A stretch of 16,133 bases of DNA from CAYTGR01 sp964437445 (GTDB taxonomy: Bacteria; Chloroflexota; Anaerolineae; B4-G1; SLSP01): contig CAYTGR010000075.1 in assembly GCA_964437445.1 (NCBI GenBank), forward strand, positions 1-16,133, in the 5' to 3' direction. The translations under genes were made by a program, and so were the position numbers. The notes below the pieces were generated by a model, which saw only the letters and a program-made list of their open reading frames with translations, searched no databases and was not told the DNA's origin. Shown in pieces: positions 15,153-16,133 of the stretch (positions are counted from its first letter, which is position 1; each line of letters starts with the position of its first letter).

Positions 15153-16133
15153 GCCACCGCGCCGGCTGCTCGGCAGCCCGGCCGATCTGCAGCAAGCGGG
15201 CCACCGTCTTGAGCAGCAACTCCGGATCCACCGGCTTGGTCAATTGAGCCGCCGCCCCCAATTCCAGCGAGCGCTGCTGGGCCTCCACAGAAAGAATCAA
15301 AATGGGGATCTGGACGGTATTGGGATCGGACTTCAAGACCTGGATCACGTCAAACCCGGAGAGACCGGGCATCCTCACGTCCAGAATGAGCAGATCGGGC
15401 CGGGAGCGCCGGGCTTCCGCAATAGCCACCGCCCCGTCGGCCGCTTCCAACACCTGGTAGCCCACCTCGCTCAAGGTCTGCCGCAAAAGCGCGCGAATTG
15501 CCCCGTCGTCATCCACCACGAGCAGGGTGCAGCTCTGCGGGTCCACGGGGGAGCGGCCGGTCGTCTCCGGTTGCACCGGGGATTTGAGCGGCGTTGCCGG
15601 TGTCGTCGGCATGAGCGGCAAGGTGAAGCAAAACAACGACCCTACGCCGACTTCGGATTCGGCCCAGATAGCACCGCCGTAATGAGTGACAATTTCGCGG
15701 GAGATCGCCAGCCCTAACCCGGTCCCTTTGGGCTTATCCCGTAACGTATCGCCGATCTGCTGGAAACGCTGGAACAGGCGCGGCAGCGCCTCGGCCGGGA
15801 TTCCCACCCCGGTATCCTGGACGGTCACCAACACCCCCCCAGGTCCCTCCGCAGCGCCGCCCGAGTGGTGGGGCAGCGGCGCACGCCAGCCGTGCACCTC
15901 CTCACCGGCCGCCAGCGGCCGCGCGGTGACCGTCACGGTGCCGTGATCGGTGAATTTGATGGCGTTGGAGAGCAAATTGGCGATCACCTGGAGAATACGA
16001 TCGGGGTCGGCGACTACCGGCACCCCGATTTCATCCAGCTGCACGGTGAGCGTCAACTGTTTTCCGATGGCCATTGCCTGCACATTCTGCACGGCCTGCC
16101 GGATCACGGTCGCCAGGTCCAGCGGCTGATCGC
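15139..16133 (-). CDS. Hybrid histidine kinase, C-terminal part (HATPase plus receiver), cut by window edge
   Basis: The reading frame is open to the right edge, so the 5' part is outside the window. The apparent GTG at 16107 is an internal valine: the codons before it read DQPLDLAT, matching the segment between HisKA and HATPase in the neighbouring kinases. Residue numbers here count from that valine. Visible parts are HATPase with NLLSN (N44/N48), G1 DTGVGI at 98-103 and G2 GTGLGL at 128-133; a proline- and threonine-rich linker (about 166-192); and a receiver (about 193-310) with acidic residues VVDDD, acceptor D243 in LILDVRMPG and lysine K291 in TKP. The receiver looks functional. The HisKA histidine and any sensor lie upstream. 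The gene ends in ATGA overlapping the next kinase, so the two are translated together. It could pass phosphate intramolecularly and then to an Hpt protein encoded elsewhere. Confidence 0.9.
   Translation of the reverse strand, partial: DQPLDLATVIRQAVQNVQAMAIGKQLTLTVQLDEIGVPVVADPDRILQVIANLLSNAIKFTDHGTVTVTARPLAAGEEVHGWRAPLPHHSGGAAEGPGGVLVTVQDTGVGIPAEALPRLFQRFQQIGDTLRDKPKGTGLGLAISREIVTHYGGAIWAESEVGVGSLFCFTLPLMPTTPATPLKSPVQPETTGRSPVDPQSCTLLVVDDDGAIRALLRQTLSEVGYQVLEAADGAVAIAEARRSRPDLLILDVRMPGLSGFDVIQVLKSDPNTVQIPILILSVEAQQRSLELGAAAQLTKPVDPELLLKTVARLLQIGRAAEQPARWQESA

Noticed and set aside
15143..15157. Longer start (ATG at 15157) for the large HAMP-GAF-GAF-PAS kinase
   Set aside because: The AGGAG and ATGA overlap at 15142 make the internal ATG the better start. 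The extra five residues would be encoded by the ribosome binding site itself.
16105..16107. GTG at 16107 as the start of the last hybrid kinase
   Set aside because: The frame stays open to the window edge and the residues before it match the HisKA-HATPase linker of the paralogues, so it is an internal codon of a cut gene.

Overview
This window is a single-strand (all minus) signal-transduction cluster from a moderately GC-rich bacterium. Eight protein genes fill almost the whole 16.1 kb: five membrane-associated or hybrid sensor histidine kinases, one soluble class III adenylate cyclase, one NHL-repeat lipoprotein and one PfkB-family sugar or nucleoside kinase. The protein style (multi-pass or HAMP sensors with GAF and PAS domains ending in HisKA-HATPase, GAF-PAS-cyclase proteins, a membrane module ending near an NPLRRR...ALYR motif) and the short heptameric intergenic repeats point to Chloroflexota (Anaerolineae or Caldilineae-like). 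This taxonomic call is inference from style, not from a marker gene. A run of exactly 100 Ns shows that the sequence is a scaffolded draft.

Layout in transcription order, from the right edge leftwards. (1) The C-terminal part of a hybrid kinase (HATPase plus receiver), cut by the right window edge. (2) A large kinase with a six-segment membrane part, HAMP, two GAF domains, PAS and transmitter; it starts in an ATGA overlap with gene 1. (3) A GAF-PAS adenylate cyclase, 35 nt downstream. (4) A 138-nt spacer with a heptamer repeat and a palindromic element. (5) A kinase with many membrane segments, GAF, PAS and transmitter. (6) A 7TM-PAS-PAS kinase whose ATP-binding domain is interrupted by the N gap. 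(7) An NHL lipoprotein, 3 nt downstream. (8) A hybrid kinase with a periplasmic-type sensor, HAMP, PAS, transmitter and two receivers, the second one truncated. (9) A 135-nt spacer with a second heptamer repeat and a second copy of the palindromic element. (10) The PfkB kinase.

Genes 1-3 look like one transcription unit and genes 5-8 like another, judged from tight spacing and good ribosome binding sites. The kinases share closely related PAS-HisKA-HATPase modules joined to different sensory front ends, which suggests local duplication and sensor swapping. No stand-alone response regulator, Hpt protein or DNA-binding output protein is encoded here. The only visible outputs are the three receiver domains carried by the two hybrid kinases and cAMP from the cyclase. 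No RNA genes, CRISPR arrays, insertion sequences or origins were seen. No stretch longer than 300 nt lacks a gene; the two spacers above 100 nt hold the repeats described.
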